A DNA stretch of 64,000 nt from Chryseolinea soli. Lineage in GTDB: Bacteria > Bacteroidota > Bacteroidia > Cytophagales > Cyclobacteriaceae. The stretch spans positions 7,068,001-7,132,000 of the forward strand of contig NZ_CP032382.1 of the NCBI RefSeq assembly GCF_003589925.1, written 5' to 3'. The position numbers and the translations under genes are program-made. This document shows positions 8,847 to 17,477 of the stretch, in pieces; position 1 is the first letter of the stretch, and the number at the start of each line of letters is the position of its first letter. Below the pieces are notes generated by a model, which saw only the letters and a program-made list of their open reading frames with translations, was not told the DNA's origin and did not search any database.

Positions 8847-10232
8847 TTATAGGGATTCTAAAAATTTTATCAACTTGTCGCGATCATCTTGCGAAAGCGT
8901 CCGCACAAATTCTTTCGACGCTTCAGCTTCACCGCCATGCCACATGATGGCCTCCAGCAGCGTACGGGCGCGTCCGTCGTGCAGAAAATTTTGATGACCG
9001 TTCACGATGCGCGTCAGGCCGATCCCCCACAACGGCGACGTACGCCATTCCACGCCACTGGCATCAAAGTCGGGGCGATTGTCGGCCAGGTTAGGACCCA
9101 TGTCGTGCACCAGCATGTCGGTATAGGGAAAGATCACCTGGTTGGAGATCTCCGGGAACGCCACATCGGTCTTGGTGCGCAGACGTGGCACGTGGCACTG
9201 TGAACACTTTCCATCGGTGAATAATTTTTTGCCTTGCAACACCCCGGCATCATCGGCCGCACGGCGTGCCGGCACACCGAGGGTGCGGATATAAAACGCT
9301 ACAGAATACAACAAGCTATCGGAAACTTCATATTCATCATCACGCCCATCGTATTGGGGCTGGCCGGTAGCCGACTCGTGGGGGAAGACAAAGTTGGTGA
9401 TCCCCATGTCTTCGTTGTACGCACCGGCCGATTGTTGCAGCAGCGAGGGGTTCGCGGCTTTCCATCCAAATTTTCCCAGGGTCATTTTACCTTCCGCGAC
9501 GTTCCAGGCATAGTTGGGTTTCCCGGAGATGCCGTCGTCGTTCCGGTCGTCCGGATCCGCCAAGGCGAGGATGTCGGCTTCGTCCACGGCCTCCAGCAAG
9601 CCCAGGCCAAACACGGGCGGAGCCACGCGGGGAGAGAGCATCACGCCGGCAGGCAATGTCGTGTATGGATTTTCTAACGTGTACGTAGGAAAGCGCAACG
9701 AATACGGCGTGCCATCGGCAAACGTGTAGGATTGTTCCGTGTAGTCAATGCGCACGGAAGCTTCGGGCTGCGCACCAAAGACGCCGCGTTGCTGAAGTTG
9801 TCCTCCAAAACCCGGCACGGGATTGGGTCCACCGTGTGCATCTGTTCCCGGAATGCTGATGCGGATGAGTAAGGATGAAAGTTGTTCGCCGGGCAGCGGC
9901 GGCTTCCCCCTCCCATCGTTGATGTGACACGACGTGCACGACACATTGTTGAAGATGGGGCCGAGGCCGGGATTTTGTGGTGCTGGCGCCGTGACAAAGG
10001 TTTGCCCGAAAGCCCCGTCGCCAATGGAATGTACTTTTTCACGCGCCGCCGTGAGGTGCGGAAAAGCCGTGCTGAATCCTCCGGCGCCATTGTCAAAAAC
10101 CGTTTGTGATCCCCCCGAGAGCCATTCGCTGTAGTCTGAATCGTTCAGCGCGTCCGGCTCCACGCAGGAGTAGATGGAGACGATAACCCCCACCACCATC
10201 AAAACCTGTATGAAAATTTTATCCTTCCTCAT
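8847..10232 (-). CDS. Di-haem oxidoreductase, putative thiol oxidoreductase (DUF1111/MauG-like)
   Basis: A 461-residue lipoprotein (Cys23 in IYSCVEP) with two c-type haem sites: CTSCH at 99-103 in a conserved NVSCTSCHINDGRG context and CSQCH at 343-347. This layout and length match the DUF1111 'di-haem oxidoreductase, putative peroxidase' family, which sits in the envelope and is often encoded beside imelysins and porins in iron-uptake loci. It lies 33 bp after the imelysin gene and 1 bp before the response regulator. The likely role is electron transfer or peroxidase chemistry linked to iron or copper handling; the physiological substrate is not known for the family. Confidence 0.88.
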   Translation of the reverse strand: MRKDKIFIQVLMVVGVIVSIYSCVEPDALNDSDYSEWLSGGSQTVFDNGAGGFSTAFPHLTAAREKVHSIGDGAFGQTFVTAPAPQNPGLGPIFNNVSCTSCHINDGRGKPPLPGEQLSSLLIRISIPGTDAHGGPNPVPGFGGQLQQRGVFGAQPEASVRIDYTEQSYTFADGTPYSLRFPTYTLENPYTTLPAGVMLSPRVAPPVFGLGLLEAVDEADILALADPDDRNDDGISGKPNYAWNVAEGKMTLGKFGWKAANPSLLQQSAGAYNEDMGITNFVFPHESATGQPQYDGRDDEYEVSDSLLYSVAFYIRTLGVPARRAADDAGVLQGKKLFTDGKCSQCHVPRLRTKTDVAFPEISNQVIFPYTDMLVHDMGPNLADNRPDFDASGVEWRTSPLWGIGLTRIVNGHQNFLHDGRARTLLEAIMWHGGEAEASKEFVRTLSQDDRDKLIKFLESL

Positions 10233-10265
10233 CGCTACACGAGATTCCCGTGAAATGCTTGTTTC

Positions 10266-11339
10266 TTATTTTGTATGCTGCTGAACAAAAGGCAACAGCT
10301 CGGTCTCCAGGATGTCTTTCAAATCATTGATGGAGCTCATAGCCGTTTCAATTTGCATGGCTTGCGTAGTGATCGCTTTTCCAAACGGATCGGTGATCTT
10401 TCCGAGCGCGTTGATGGCATTGTCGATCTTCAGCTTGATGTCGCTGTCCAATTGCAGGTTGTATTGACGCACGATGTCCTCGAGGCCTTTGCCATCGGCG
10501 CTGTATTTGCCGAGGTATACATCCTGTACGCCTTTGATGTTGTTGGTAAAATCGATGATGGAGTTTTGCGCGAAGGGCGATTCTTCCAGGGAAGGATCTT
10601 GCGCGGTGAAAGGTTCATCCAGTTTGCCGTTGGCCACTTCGTCGCAGATGCCCGCCATGGCGTTTACCAGTTCCTGGTAGGCTGCCAGTTGCGTGGGATA
10701 AGTTGCATTGCCGGTACCGGCGGTCGTGAATATCGTGTGATAATTTCCGGAAACGGAAGGCTTCCAGGAGTTGTTCGCATCGGCCGTGAGCGTCTTCAGA
10801 TTGAGGGCAAGGGCCGTGAGGTATTCCATGTCTCTCTCGGAGAGGTCGGCGGCTTTCTTGTTGCCGTCTTCGCCAAAGATCAGGTATTCGATGGGGTGAA
10901 AACCTTTCAGGGCGTCGTCGAGGTTGTTGATGTAATCTGCGGTGAACTCGGCGCCACTGTTCAATTGGGCGTTCAGGTCATTGAAGTTTACCGGCCAGGT
11001 GTCGATGTGTGGATCGATGTCTTTGGTGGAAACGGGGCCGAACAGGAAGGCTTCCGATTGTTCCCAGGCCTGACGGGCTTGCTTCCAGGTGGTGCGGGTG
11101 GCCGCTAACTCATCGTCCGTAGCACCATTGGTTCCCAGGGCCACTACCTGGTCGTAGAGTGTGCTGGTCTTCGTCGACAGATCGCTGTAAACCGCCTGGG
11201 GAAGATTGGCGGAAAAATCCAGCAATACCTGCGTATTCAATTCTTCATTTACAGGCGAGGCATTGTCGTTGTCAGAACAATGGGACAAGCTCACGAGCGC
11301 GGCACCGGCGAGCAGATACTGTAGATATGACTTTTTCAT
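10266..11339 (-). CDS. Imelysin-family lipoprotein
   Basis: 357 residues with a lipoprotein signal (Cys21 in SLSHCSD). The imelysin signature GxHxxE appears as GFHPIEYLIFG at 146-156, and the all-helical repeat around TWKQARQAWEQSEAFLFGP at 84-102 is the usual companion motif. Imelysins (IrpA, ICMP-like) are envelope proteins associated with iron uptake, although a peptidase activity is doubtful for most. It lies between the Rieske and di-haem genes on the same strand with short gaps (11 and 33 bp), consistent with one operon. Confidence 0.9.
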   Translation of the reverse strand: MKKSYLQYLLAGAALVSLSHCSDNDNASPVNEELNTQVLLDFSANLPQAVYSDLSTKTSTLYDQVVALGTNGATDDELAATRTTWKQARQAWEQSEAFLFGPVSTKDIDPHIDTWPVNFNDLNAQLNSGAEFTADYINNLDDALKGFHPIEYLIFGEDGNKKAADLSERDMEYLTALALNLKTLTADANNSWKPSVSGNYHTIFTTAGTGNATYPTQLAAYQELVNAMAGICDEVANGKLDEPFTAQDPSLEESPFAQNSIIDFTNNIKGVQDVYLGKYSADGKGLEDIVRQYNLQLDSDIKLKIDNAINALGKITDPFGKAITTQAMQIETAMSSINDLKDILETELLPFVQQHTK

Positions 11340-11350
11340 GATGATATGAA

Positions 11351-11785
11351 TTAGGAATTAAGATCGATAGTGAGCGCTTGATCGGATAAGGCGGTCTTGA
11401 ATCGTTTCAAGGGCAGTGGTGCAGGTTCCTTGGTCACGTTGCCGTCGAGATCGAACGTGCTGCCGTGTTCCGGGCAATACAATCCGGTCTTGGTGGCCGA
11501 CACGGGATTCTCGCGGTGGGTGCACTTCATGTAGAGCGCATTGTATTCTTCCGCACCTTTTTTCACCAGCAAGATGTCGTACTGCACCTGCATGTCGCGC
11601 ACGATTACCAGGTTGGATTCGGCAAACGACGTGAGGGGCACCTCCACGGTTTTCTGACTTAGGTTGGTCTTATACACCGGCAACGACGAGCACGAGCTGA
11701 GCTGTGAAAATGTAAAGCCCAGCGCCACCGTGCCCAGGCAGGTGGTGCAGGTATCTTTCAGAAACTCTCTGCGTGTCTTTTTCAT
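11351..11785 (-). CDS. Rieske [2Fe-2S] protein with Tat-like signal
   Basis: 144 residues. The N-terminus KKTRREFLKDTC resembles a twin-arginine signal, followed by a hydrophobic stretch and a possible lipobox (LSSCSS near residue 32). The cluster-binding motifs are Cys88-Thr-His90 and Cys104-Pro-Glu-His107-Gly, which together supply the two Cys and two His of a Rieske centre. It is therefore an exported electron carrier. The gap to the porin gene is 4 bp and to imelysin 11 bp. A role in passing electrons to the di-haem protein or an iron reductase is inferred from this context only. Confidence 0.9.
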   Translation of the reverse strand: MKKTRREFLKDTCTTCLGTVALGFTFSQLSSCSSLPVYKTNLSQKTVEVPLTSFAESNLVIVRDMQVQYDILLVKKGAEEYNALYMKCTHRENPVSATKTGLYCPEHGSTFDLDGNVTKEPAPLPLKRFKTALSDQALTIDLNS

Positions 11786-11789
11786 GGTA

Positions 11790-13010
11790 CTAAAAGCTAT
11801 AGCCTAAGCCAATGTTGAAAAATCCGTTCGACGTGTAGTAGGGAAGTTGCTGCGGGAAAGGTGTCACGATAAGGTCCTCGTTGCGCGGCTGTGTCTTGCG
11901 CAACACATAGTCCACCTTGATGATCACACCGGTCACCGGCTGGTAGGTAACACCCGTCACCGTATAGGTCTTGTGATTGATGCCGTTCTTGATACCGTTG
12001 GAGGGCACGCGGTAGTTCAGGTCCATAAATTCCTCGCGCACAAACACGCTAAGATTCTTGTGCACCTCGGGATTGATCAACTGATAAAAATTATAACCCA
12101 GCTCTGCGTAATATCCCACCATCATGCTGGGGGTGTTGTTGGCATAGGCGCGGTTGATCTCATAAGCATCGGGGATGCCCACCACCGTGGCCAGCGCTTT
12201 GAAGGCCACGCCATTCTTGTGATACTGCGCATCCGCTTCACCCAACGCTACGGGTGTTCCAAAAACACCGGATTGAAGTTGCAGACTATCGGCCACACGC
12301 GGAGTCAGCCCCGCGCTGCCACCATAATAGCCCGACATCTGAAGACGCCAGCTCTTAACATAGTACAGTGCCGAAGCCGTCACCGCCAGGTTAGCCGCCG
12401 AGGCGTTGCTCCCCTCCTGGCGTCCTTCCTTGATACCCGAGCCGTTCACAAAGCCTTTGGAGCTAAGTCCGTTCATGATGGCAAACGAATAGTTGAAGCC
12501 GGCAATGGAACGCACGCGTCCATAAAGCCCCACCCCAATCTCGCGCCACGTGGCCGGGATGATGAACGTCTCCACGAAGGGGCGGTCGTTACCGTTGAAG
12601 GTGGTGGGCAAGTGGTTTTCGTTGGTGATGCCAATGCGGGGAATGAACAAGCCGGCTTGTATGTACATGTCGCGGTTCACGCTGAACTTCAGGAAGAGCT
12701 GCTCCATGGAGATCTCACCGCTGGGCTGTCCGCCAACCACCTTCGCGTTTTCAAGCTCCAACTCCGAGAAGAAATAAATGCGGTTGCTGAATTTATGTCC
12801 CACAAACAAGACGTTGCGGGTAAGGTTGGCCGTTGCCGTTTTCAGACGAAAGTCGTACTCGGCCTTGATCTGGCCATAGCCGGAGAGTACGGTGGTGTTA
12901 TTGGACCGGATCAGCCCTGCTGAAAGCGAGTCTTCCCGGGTTAAGACCTGGGCCATCACTCCGTGTAAAGAACTAACAATGAGGAGGATAAGCAGTAACT
13001 GCCGTTTCAT
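11790..13010 (-). CDS. Outer-membrane porin-like beta-barrel protein
   Basis: 406 residues with a cleavable signal (MKRQLLLILLIVSSLHGVMAQ). The mature part alternates polar and hydrophobic residues in barrel strands and ends in an aromatic residue (NIGLGYSF). Segments such as RIYFFSELELENA and MYIQAGLFIPRIGITNENH resemble phosphate-selective or OprP-like porins of Bacteroidota. The frame extends to 13043, but MKRQLLL at 13008-13010 is the start with a proper signal peptide. It is the first gene of the run porin-Rieske-imelysin-di-haem-regulator and is divergent from ferritin. Probably a channel for metal complexes or another small solute; specificity is not visible. Confidence 0.8.
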   Translation of the reverse strand: MKRQLLLILLIVSSLHGVMAQVLTREDSLSAGLIRSNNTTVLSGYGQIKAEYDFRLKTATANLTRNVLFVGHKFSNRIYFFSELELENAKVVGGQPSGEISMEQLFLKFSVNRDMYIQAGLFIPRIGITNENHLPTTFNGNDRPFVETFIIPATWREIGVGLYGRVRSIAGFNYSFAIMNGLSSKGFVNGSGIKEGRQEGSNASAANLAVTASALYYVKSWRLQMSGYYGGSAGLTPRVADSLQLQSGVFGTPVALGEADAQYHKNGVAFKALATVVGIPDAYEINRAYANNTPSMMVGYYAELGYNFYQLINPEVHKNLSVFVREEFMDLNYRVPSNGIKNGINHKTYTVTGVTYQPVTGVIIKVDYVLRKTQPRNEDLIVTPFPQQLPYYTSNGFFNIGLGYSF

Positions 13011-13135
13011 AAACCGTAACATACGCCTTAAATAGAGCTGCAATACTATTTCTTATTTAGATTTAATCCAAATACACGGAACCAAAATATACAGGTAAAA
13101 CGGACTTTTGCTACCTTACCTGAAAGACGAAGGAT

Positions 13136-13699
13136 ATGAAAAAACAGACCTACACCCCCGCCCGGTCCATTACGCCGGAGATTGAGACGCTATTGAATAA
13201 ACAGATCGTTATGGAAGGGAAATCATCGGCTGCCTACCTCTCCATGGCCTCCTGGTGCGACACCCAAGGCTATGAGATCTCGGCCGAATTTCTCTACAAA
13301 CATTCCGAAGAAGAGCGCCGCCATATGCTCAAACTGTTCCGCTATGTGAACGCCGCGGGCGGGCACGCCCTGCAACCCGAGATCACGGGCATCAAACACG
13401 AATTCAAAAGCCTGCGCGAAGTTTTCGAGCAGGTGTTATTCCACGAGATCGAAGTCACTAAGTCGATCAACAACATTGTCGACCAATGTCTCCAGATCAA
13501 GGACTTCGCCACCTTCAACTTCCTGCAGTGGTACGTGAACGAACAGCGCGAAGAAGAAACCCTCGCCCGCCGCGCCGTCGAGATCTTCGACATCATCGGT
13601 GAAGAAGGTGTTGGTTTGTTTATGATCGATCAGGAAGTGGGTAAGCTGGAAGCGTATGCTGCTCGTGTGTCGGGGAAGATCGGGCCGGATAGAGGCTAG
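13136..13699 (+). CDS. ftnA: Ferritin (non-haem iron storage)
   Basis: 187 residues, near the usual 165-180 for bacterial ferritins. The four-helix ferroxidase fold is visible with Glu27 in VMEGKSSAAYLSM, SEEERRHMLKL (about 57-67, Glu and His ligands), the HEIEVTKSINN helix near 102 and QWYVNEQREEE near 136. It stores iron in a cytoplasmic 24-mer. Divergent from the porin-led envelope operon across about 125 bp, so the shared intergenic region may be controlled by iron, but no operator was recognised. The C-terminus is slightly extended (KIGPDRG). Confidence 0.93.
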   Translation: MKKQTYTPARSITPEIETLLNKQIVMEGKSSAAYLSMASWCDTQGYEISAEFLYKHSEEERRHMLKLFRYVNAAGGHALQPEITGIKHEFKSLREVFEQVLFHEIEVTKSINNIVDQCLQIKDFATFNFLQWYVNEQREEETLARRAVEIFDIIGEEGVGLFMIDQEVGKLEAYAARVSGKIGPDRG

Positions 13700-13714
13700 T
13701 GCTTTCGTAGCGGG

Positions 13715-13853
13715 TTTAACCGCAAAGGCGCAAAGGGCGCAAAGAAGACGCAAAGGTTAAATACAAGACTCGCGCTTGTTGGTGTTCATCATCAACAAGC
13801 GCGTTTGCATTTCTTTGCGTTAACTTTGCGCCCTTTGCGCCTTTGCGGTTAAA
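13715..13853. repeat. Long palindromic intergenic element with nested hairpin
   Basis: A perfect 30-bp inverted repeat, arms 13715-13744 and 13824-13853 (core aaccgcaaaggcgcaaag), encloses a second perfect 11-bp hairpin (cgcgcttgttg at 13771-13781 with its complement at 13793-13803). The arms contain internal short repeats of (g)cgcaaag. It lies between convergent ferritin and NUDIX genes and may also terminate transcription. The same core occurs at 4343-4363. It resembles REP/REPIN-type dispersed elements. Confidence 0.75.
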
Positions 13854-14487
13854 CTTTTTTCTCCCCTACAACATCCCACCACACCAACCTAAACTCATTC
13901 AACATCATCGCCGTAGCCCCCCACACCGTCTCCCCTTCCAGCTCAAAATGCGGCGCCAGCATCCGGATCTTCCCCGCCGCCAAGATCTCTTTCTCCGTCA
14001 CCGCATCCTCTTTCAAAAGATCGCTGACCCTGCACGCCAAGATCCTCGCCACCTCATACTCACTGCGCATAAACGCCGGAACCACCGGGCTATAGGCCAC
14101 CACCGGCGTCACCATAAAATTGCTGGGGATCACAAAGAAATTTGTCAACGTCCCCAACACATCTATTCCCTCTAGCCCTACCCCGATCTCTTCATGCGCC
14201 TCCCGCAGCGCCGTCTGAATTCCGGATTCACCAGGTTCGGCCTTTCCGCCCGGGAAACTTATCTGCCCGCTGTGTGCACCCGGATATTCCTGTCGCTTGG
14301 TGAGTGGGAATTTCACCACGCCGTCTTCTTCGTACAACAAGATGAGCACACCTCCCGGTTTAGGAGGGAGCCGGTGACCAAAGTCGGGCATGGGCTGCCC
14401 TACCGGTGTTGCCCTGAGTGGTTCGTGCGCCGCGGGCCCGGGCAACGGGAGCTGCAGCCGCGCTTTCAATTTCTCAACCCATTCCAT
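13849..14487 (-). CDS. NUDIX hydrolase, CoA-pyrophosphatase-like
   Basis: A 212-residue protein with a complete Nudix box GGKAEPGESGIQTALREAHEEIG (given here as G-x5-E-x7-REAHEEIG) that binds Mg2+ for pyrophosphate cleavage. The preceding LTKRQEYPGAHSGQISFPGG and the following NFFVIPSNFMVTPVVAY segments are the extra signatures of the CoA diphosphatase (NudL/Nudt7, UPF0035) group, so the substrate is probably CoA or an acyl-CoA. Start is the ATG at 14485-14487; the longer TTG start at 14505 lies in a terminator. The stop codon TAA is provided by the right arm of the palindromic element, so insertion of that repeat may have trimmed or altered the C-terminus. Confidence 0.87.
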   Translation of the reverse strand: MEWVEKLKARLQLPLPGPAAHEPLRATPVGQPMPDFGHRLPPKPGGVLILLYEEDGVVKFPLTKRQEYPGAHSGQISFPGGKAEPGESGIQTALREAHEEIGVGLEGIDVLGTLTNFFVIPSNFMVTPVVAYSPVVPAFMRSEYEVARILACRVSDLLKEDAVTEKEILAAGKIRMLAPHFELEGETVWGATAMMLNEFRLVWWDVVGEKKV

Positions 14488-14504
14488 GCGTGCCCAAGTT
14501 GGCA

Positions 14505-14546
14505 AAAAAAAAGAGGCTGCCGCTTTCGGGTGGCCGTCTTTTTTAT
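14505..14546 (-). terminator. Intrinsic terminator of the quinone-oxidoreductase-like gene
   Basis: Read leftwards: AAAAAAGACGGCC, loop, then GGCAGCCTCTTTTTTTTT, with A/T and G/C pairing through one bulge and a long U-tract. It lies 36 bp after the stop at 14582 and just before the start of the NUDIX gene on the same strand. Confidence 0.6.
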
Positions 14547-14581
14547 TGGACGGGGGAAGTGCCCGTCAACACTCGGACTTT

Positions 14582-15499
14582 TTAAGGGCGAACGCGAATG
14601 ATCGTCTTTCCGTTGATCCGATGGGTCGAATTGAGGGTTGCAACAGCGTCGTTGAGAACAGATGTATTGCCGATGTTCGCCCGCAGTCGTCCCTCGCGCA
14701 GTCGCTGGACGATCTCACTCAATTGGCTTGGAATGGCTTCAACGACAAAGTCGATTGTAGATCCGTTGGCAGGCCGGGCTTCGATCGGACCCGCGATGGT
14801 CACCAGGGTTCCCCCAGACCTGATCAAGCTTGCGGACTGATTGGCAATATCTCCACCGAAGACATCGAAAACCAAATCGACTCCGCCGACGTCTTGCAAC
14901 TTTTCGTTTTCAAGATCGACATACGCTTGTGCACCAAAATCGAGCGCCGTCTGGCGGCCGTTTGCGCGTCCAGTACCGATGACATAAGCACCGGCTGCGC
15001 GTGCGAGTTGCGTTGCCATTGAACCCACCACGCCGGCCGCACCATGTACAAGAACGGTCTGTCCTGCCCTGAGGCGGCCGTGATCGAATAGCCCCTGCCA
15101 TGCGGTGAGGCCCGGCATCACGAGGGCTGCGCCAACCGTGAAGTCAACATCGCTCGGCAGCGGCGCGAGGTTGCGCGCCTCGACGGCTACATACTCCGCC
15201 AGTGTGCCGTCGCGGTACCAGTCCGTGAGGCCAAACACGCGCTGTCCTATGGATAGCCCCGTTGTTCCATAGCCAAGAGAGGTGACGATGCCCGCCAACT
15301 CGTGACCGGGGATCGATGGCGTCCTGTCACGGCCGGCGCGATCGATCCAGGTCGAGGGCCACGTCAGTTCATCGCCTGTTATTGCCGAGGCATGGACCTG
15401 AACGATAACATCATTTATCGCTGCTTGCGGCTCAGGTCGTTCCACAAGCTGCATCCCGGCCTTTCCCGCGGCTTGATCTTTCACTACGATTGCTTTCAT
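14582..15499 (-). CDS. Zinc-free MDR oxidoreductase (quinone oxidoreductase-like)
   Basis: 305 residues of the medium-chain dehydrogenase/reductase superfamily. A GroES-like N-domain contains VQVHASAITGDELTWP and SIPGHELAGIVTSLG. A Rossmann domain has VLVHGAAGVVGSMATQLARA, the NAD(P)H-binding AAGxVG motif of the quinone-oxidoreductase branch. The structural zinc Cys cluster of alcohol dehydrogenases is absent. Start is the ATG at 15497-15499 rather than the upstream continuation to 15559, because a strong GGAGG lies 6 nt before it. Such a perfect Shine-Dalgarno is uncommon in this window and the gene has its own terminator, so recent transfer is possible. Function: probable NADPH-dependent reductase of quinones or enones. 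Confidence 0.85.
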   Translation of the reverse strand: MKAIVVKDQAAGKAGMQLVERPEPQAAINDVIVQVHASAITGDELTWPSTWIDRAGRDRTPSIPGHELAGIVTSLGYGTTGLSIGQRVFGLTDWYRDGTLAEYVAVEARNLAPLPSDVDFTVGAALVMPGLTAWQGLFDHGRLRAGQTVLVHGAAGVVGSMATQLARAAGAYVIGTGRANGRQTALDFGAQAYVDLENEKLQDVGGVDLVFDVFGGDIANQSASLIRSGGTLVTIAGPIEARPANGSTIDFVVEAIPSQLSEIVQRLREGRLRANIGNTSVLNDAVATLNSTHRINGKTIIRVRP

Positions 15500-15505
15500 A
15501 ACACA

Positions 15506-15510
15506 CCTCC
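15506..15510 (-). promoter_or_regulatory. Strong Shine-Dalgarno fixing the MDR start
   Basis: GGAGG on the minus strand, preceded by AAAAAA, six nucleotides before the ATG. Most genes in this window have no such site, as expected for Bacteroidota, so it both decides the start and hints at foreign origin. Confidence 0.7.
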
Positions 15511-15559
15511 TTTTTTGCTCATCAGCAAACACCCACTTGACGACGTGTTGTTGCTGCAC

Positions 15560-15989
15560 AATCTTAATTTCATCATGATCTTAACATTTAAGTTGTACAA
15601 ATGGCTTTTTGAATCTGGAATAAAATTAGAGCTTAATTTAGGTGCTTTGGTGGACCAGTTTCAAAATACTAAGGGGTCCAGTTGCCACAGAGAACTATAC
15701 GACTCAGTAACGAAAACGCAGGCTTTAGTAGTTAGTACATGGTCCTGGGTCGCTGCTGGTTGGGTTCTGTCGTGTGGAACCTGGCGGCGTGGTTTGTTTT
15801 GGGGAAATAGCGTTGGCAAATGGGAACACATGAATTGACAGGTGACTACTCCGGCCGAAACCATACACTCACTAAAAATACAATTGCAGTATCGCAACGG
15901 CATGGAGGTTCGCCGGTGCGCTCGTTAAAAAATTTTCTTTTCTTCGAAAGCCCTTGCGAAGACGGTTGGGTGTTGCCCAACAAAGAAAT
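15560..15989. other. Intergenic stretch without a supported gene
   Basis: About 430 bp between the MDR gene and the susD terminator. Small open frames exist on both strands, but none has a recognisable domain or a start context. The part near 15565-15600 (aagttgtacaa and nearby ttaacatttaa) is AT-rich and may be the MDR promoter region. Confidence 0.4.
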
Positions 15990-16020
15990 CTCCGGGCCGA
16001 CAGCGGTGTCGCACCCGGAG
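15990..16020 (-). terminator. Terminator of the SusCD operon
   Basis: Inverted repeat ctccggg (15990-15996) and cccggag (16014-16020) with a loop that can pair further (gcgacaccgctgtcgg read leftwards). On the minus strand it is followed by ATTTCTTTG. It lies 28 bp after the susD stop codon. Confidence 0.6.
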
Positions 16021-16047
16021 CTTTTCCCTATCTATCCCAAACTAAAA

Positions 16048-17466
16048 CTACTTCTTGTCCCACCAAACATGTCCGTTCAAATCGTTGCTGCCCCCAAGGC
16101 GTTGAACGGCCTCGTTGTAATGCTGCGTGTTGTTTTGCTGTTCCTGCGTCGGATATCCTTCGCGCCGTGGGATCTCGCGCCCGTTGTTATCGGTGGGCGC
16201 TTGCAGGTCGGGGTAGCCGGTCCGGCGCCATTCGGCCCACGCTTCGTAGCCGTTCATGAACAAATGTACCCACCGCTGGTAGCTGATCTGCTTGATGGCG
16301 TTGGCGGGATCATAAGGTATGCCGGCTTGCAGCATCATGTCGCTCACGCCCGTATCGTCGTCGTTGTTCCATTGCATCACCGAGTTGAGGATGGCGTCGT
16401 TATAAAATTGTTCGGCCGCCGCATCGCCGCCGCCGATCCATCCCAGCTTAGCCGCTTCCGCTTGTGCAAACAACGCCTCGGCAAAGGTGACGATATAGAC
16501 GGCCGTTGTCGGCTGCCGCATGGCGTCGCCCAGCATGGAAATGTTTTCTTTTTCATAGATGCCGGTGTTCACTTCCTCGCCGGTGAGGCCATACATCAGG
16601 CCCACATAGTCGCCGTTGTCGTTGGTGTTGGCAAAGGTGGGCAGCCGGGGATCGCCCACGGGCTGCATGTAGTTCACCAAGGCTTCGCTGACGGCATACC
16701 AATAACGGTTTTGCTGGTCGAACACATCATACCAGGCATTCCAATTGTTGGCGTCCGACAAATGGCGATACACCAGGTTGTCGCCGTTGGATTCCAGGAT
16801 ACCGCGATCCAGGGCTTTGTTGAATTCGGCCTTGCCCTTGTCGGCAGCGATCTTTGACAATCGCAGGGCCATCAACATGTGGATGGTGTTGCCCAGCTTC
16901 TTCCATTGATCCACGTCGCCGCTATAGACGATGTCGTTGCTGATGTCGCCGGCAACGAATTGGGCATCGGCTTCGTCCAGCAGCGCGAAGAGGGAATTGT
17001 AGATGGTTTCCTGCGTGTCGTAGGCCGGCGTAAAATTCTCGCGTCCTTTCAAAGCTTCGGTATACGGCAGGTCGCCCCAGCGGTCGGTGATGTACCAGAA
17101 GAAGTAGGCTTTCATCACTTTGGCCACCGCCAGTTGGTTTGGGATGGGGCCTTCGTTGGCGTTCAGCGTAGTGGACGTGATCACCGCCTCGATGTTCGCG
17201 AGCGGTTCGGAATACCAGTCGTAAAAATTATAGAACACATTGTCATACCGCGAAAGCGTGATGTACTCCGCCTCGGACCAGTGTTGCACATACAAGTTGG
17301 CCGAAGCGCCGGAAGCCGTCTCCGGCAAGTGGCGCATCGCTTCTGCCAGCAACTGCGTGTTCGACGCCGTGCTGGGCTTGTTGGGGTTCTTGTTGATGTC
17401 GTCGTCGAAGTTGTTGCAACCCGACACGACCATGAGCACAAGAGCGATGAGATATATTCTTTTCAT
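16048..17466 (-). CDS. SusD/RagB-like nutrient-binding lipoprotein
   Basis: 472 residues with a lipoprotein signal (MKRIYLIALVLMVVSGCNN, acylated Cys at about 17), followed by NFDDDINKNPNKPS, the Asn-Pro-rich start typical of SusD-like_2 proteins. The helical TPR-like core includes VMKAYFFWYITDRWGDLPYTEAL and, near the end, RWVHLFMNGYEAWAEWRRTGYPDL, both conserved in this subgroup. It sits on the cell surface as the lid of the SusC channel. The ATG at 17464-17466 starts 14 bp after the susC stop. The nutrient is unknown: no glycosidase or peptidase gene accompanies the pair. Several SusD-like_2 loci are tied to peptides or organics rather than glycans, so the substrate should be left open. 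Confidence 0.9.
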   Translation of the reverse strand: MKRIYLIALVLMVVSGCNNFDDDINKNPNKPSTASNTQLLAEAMRHLPETASGASANLYVQHWSEAEYITLSRYDNVFYNFYDWYSEPLANIEAVITSTTLNANEGPIPNQLAVAKVMKAYFFWYITDRWGDLPYTEALKGRENFTPAYDTQETIYNSLFALLDEADAQFVAGDISNDIVYSGDVDQWKKLGNTIHMLMALRLSKIAADKGKAEFNKALDRGILESNGDNLVYRHLSDANNWNAWYDVFDQQNRYWYAVSEALVNYMQPVGDPRLPTFANTNDNGDYVGLMYGLTGEEVNTGIYEKENISMLGDAMRQPTTAVYIVTFAEALFAQAEAAKLGWIGGGDAAAEQFYNDAILNSVMQWNNDDDTGVSDMMLQAGIPYDPANAIKQISYQRWVHLFMNGYEAWAEWRRTGYPDLQAPTDNNGREIPRREGYPTQEQQNNTQHYNEAVQRLGGSNDLNGHVWWDKK

Positions 17467-17477
17467 GTGGATCTGCA

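Noticed and set aside
15661..15903. Minus-strand frame of 80 residues in the 15.6-15.9 kb gap
   Set aside because: No recognisable motif, atypical composition and no start context; not counted as a gene.
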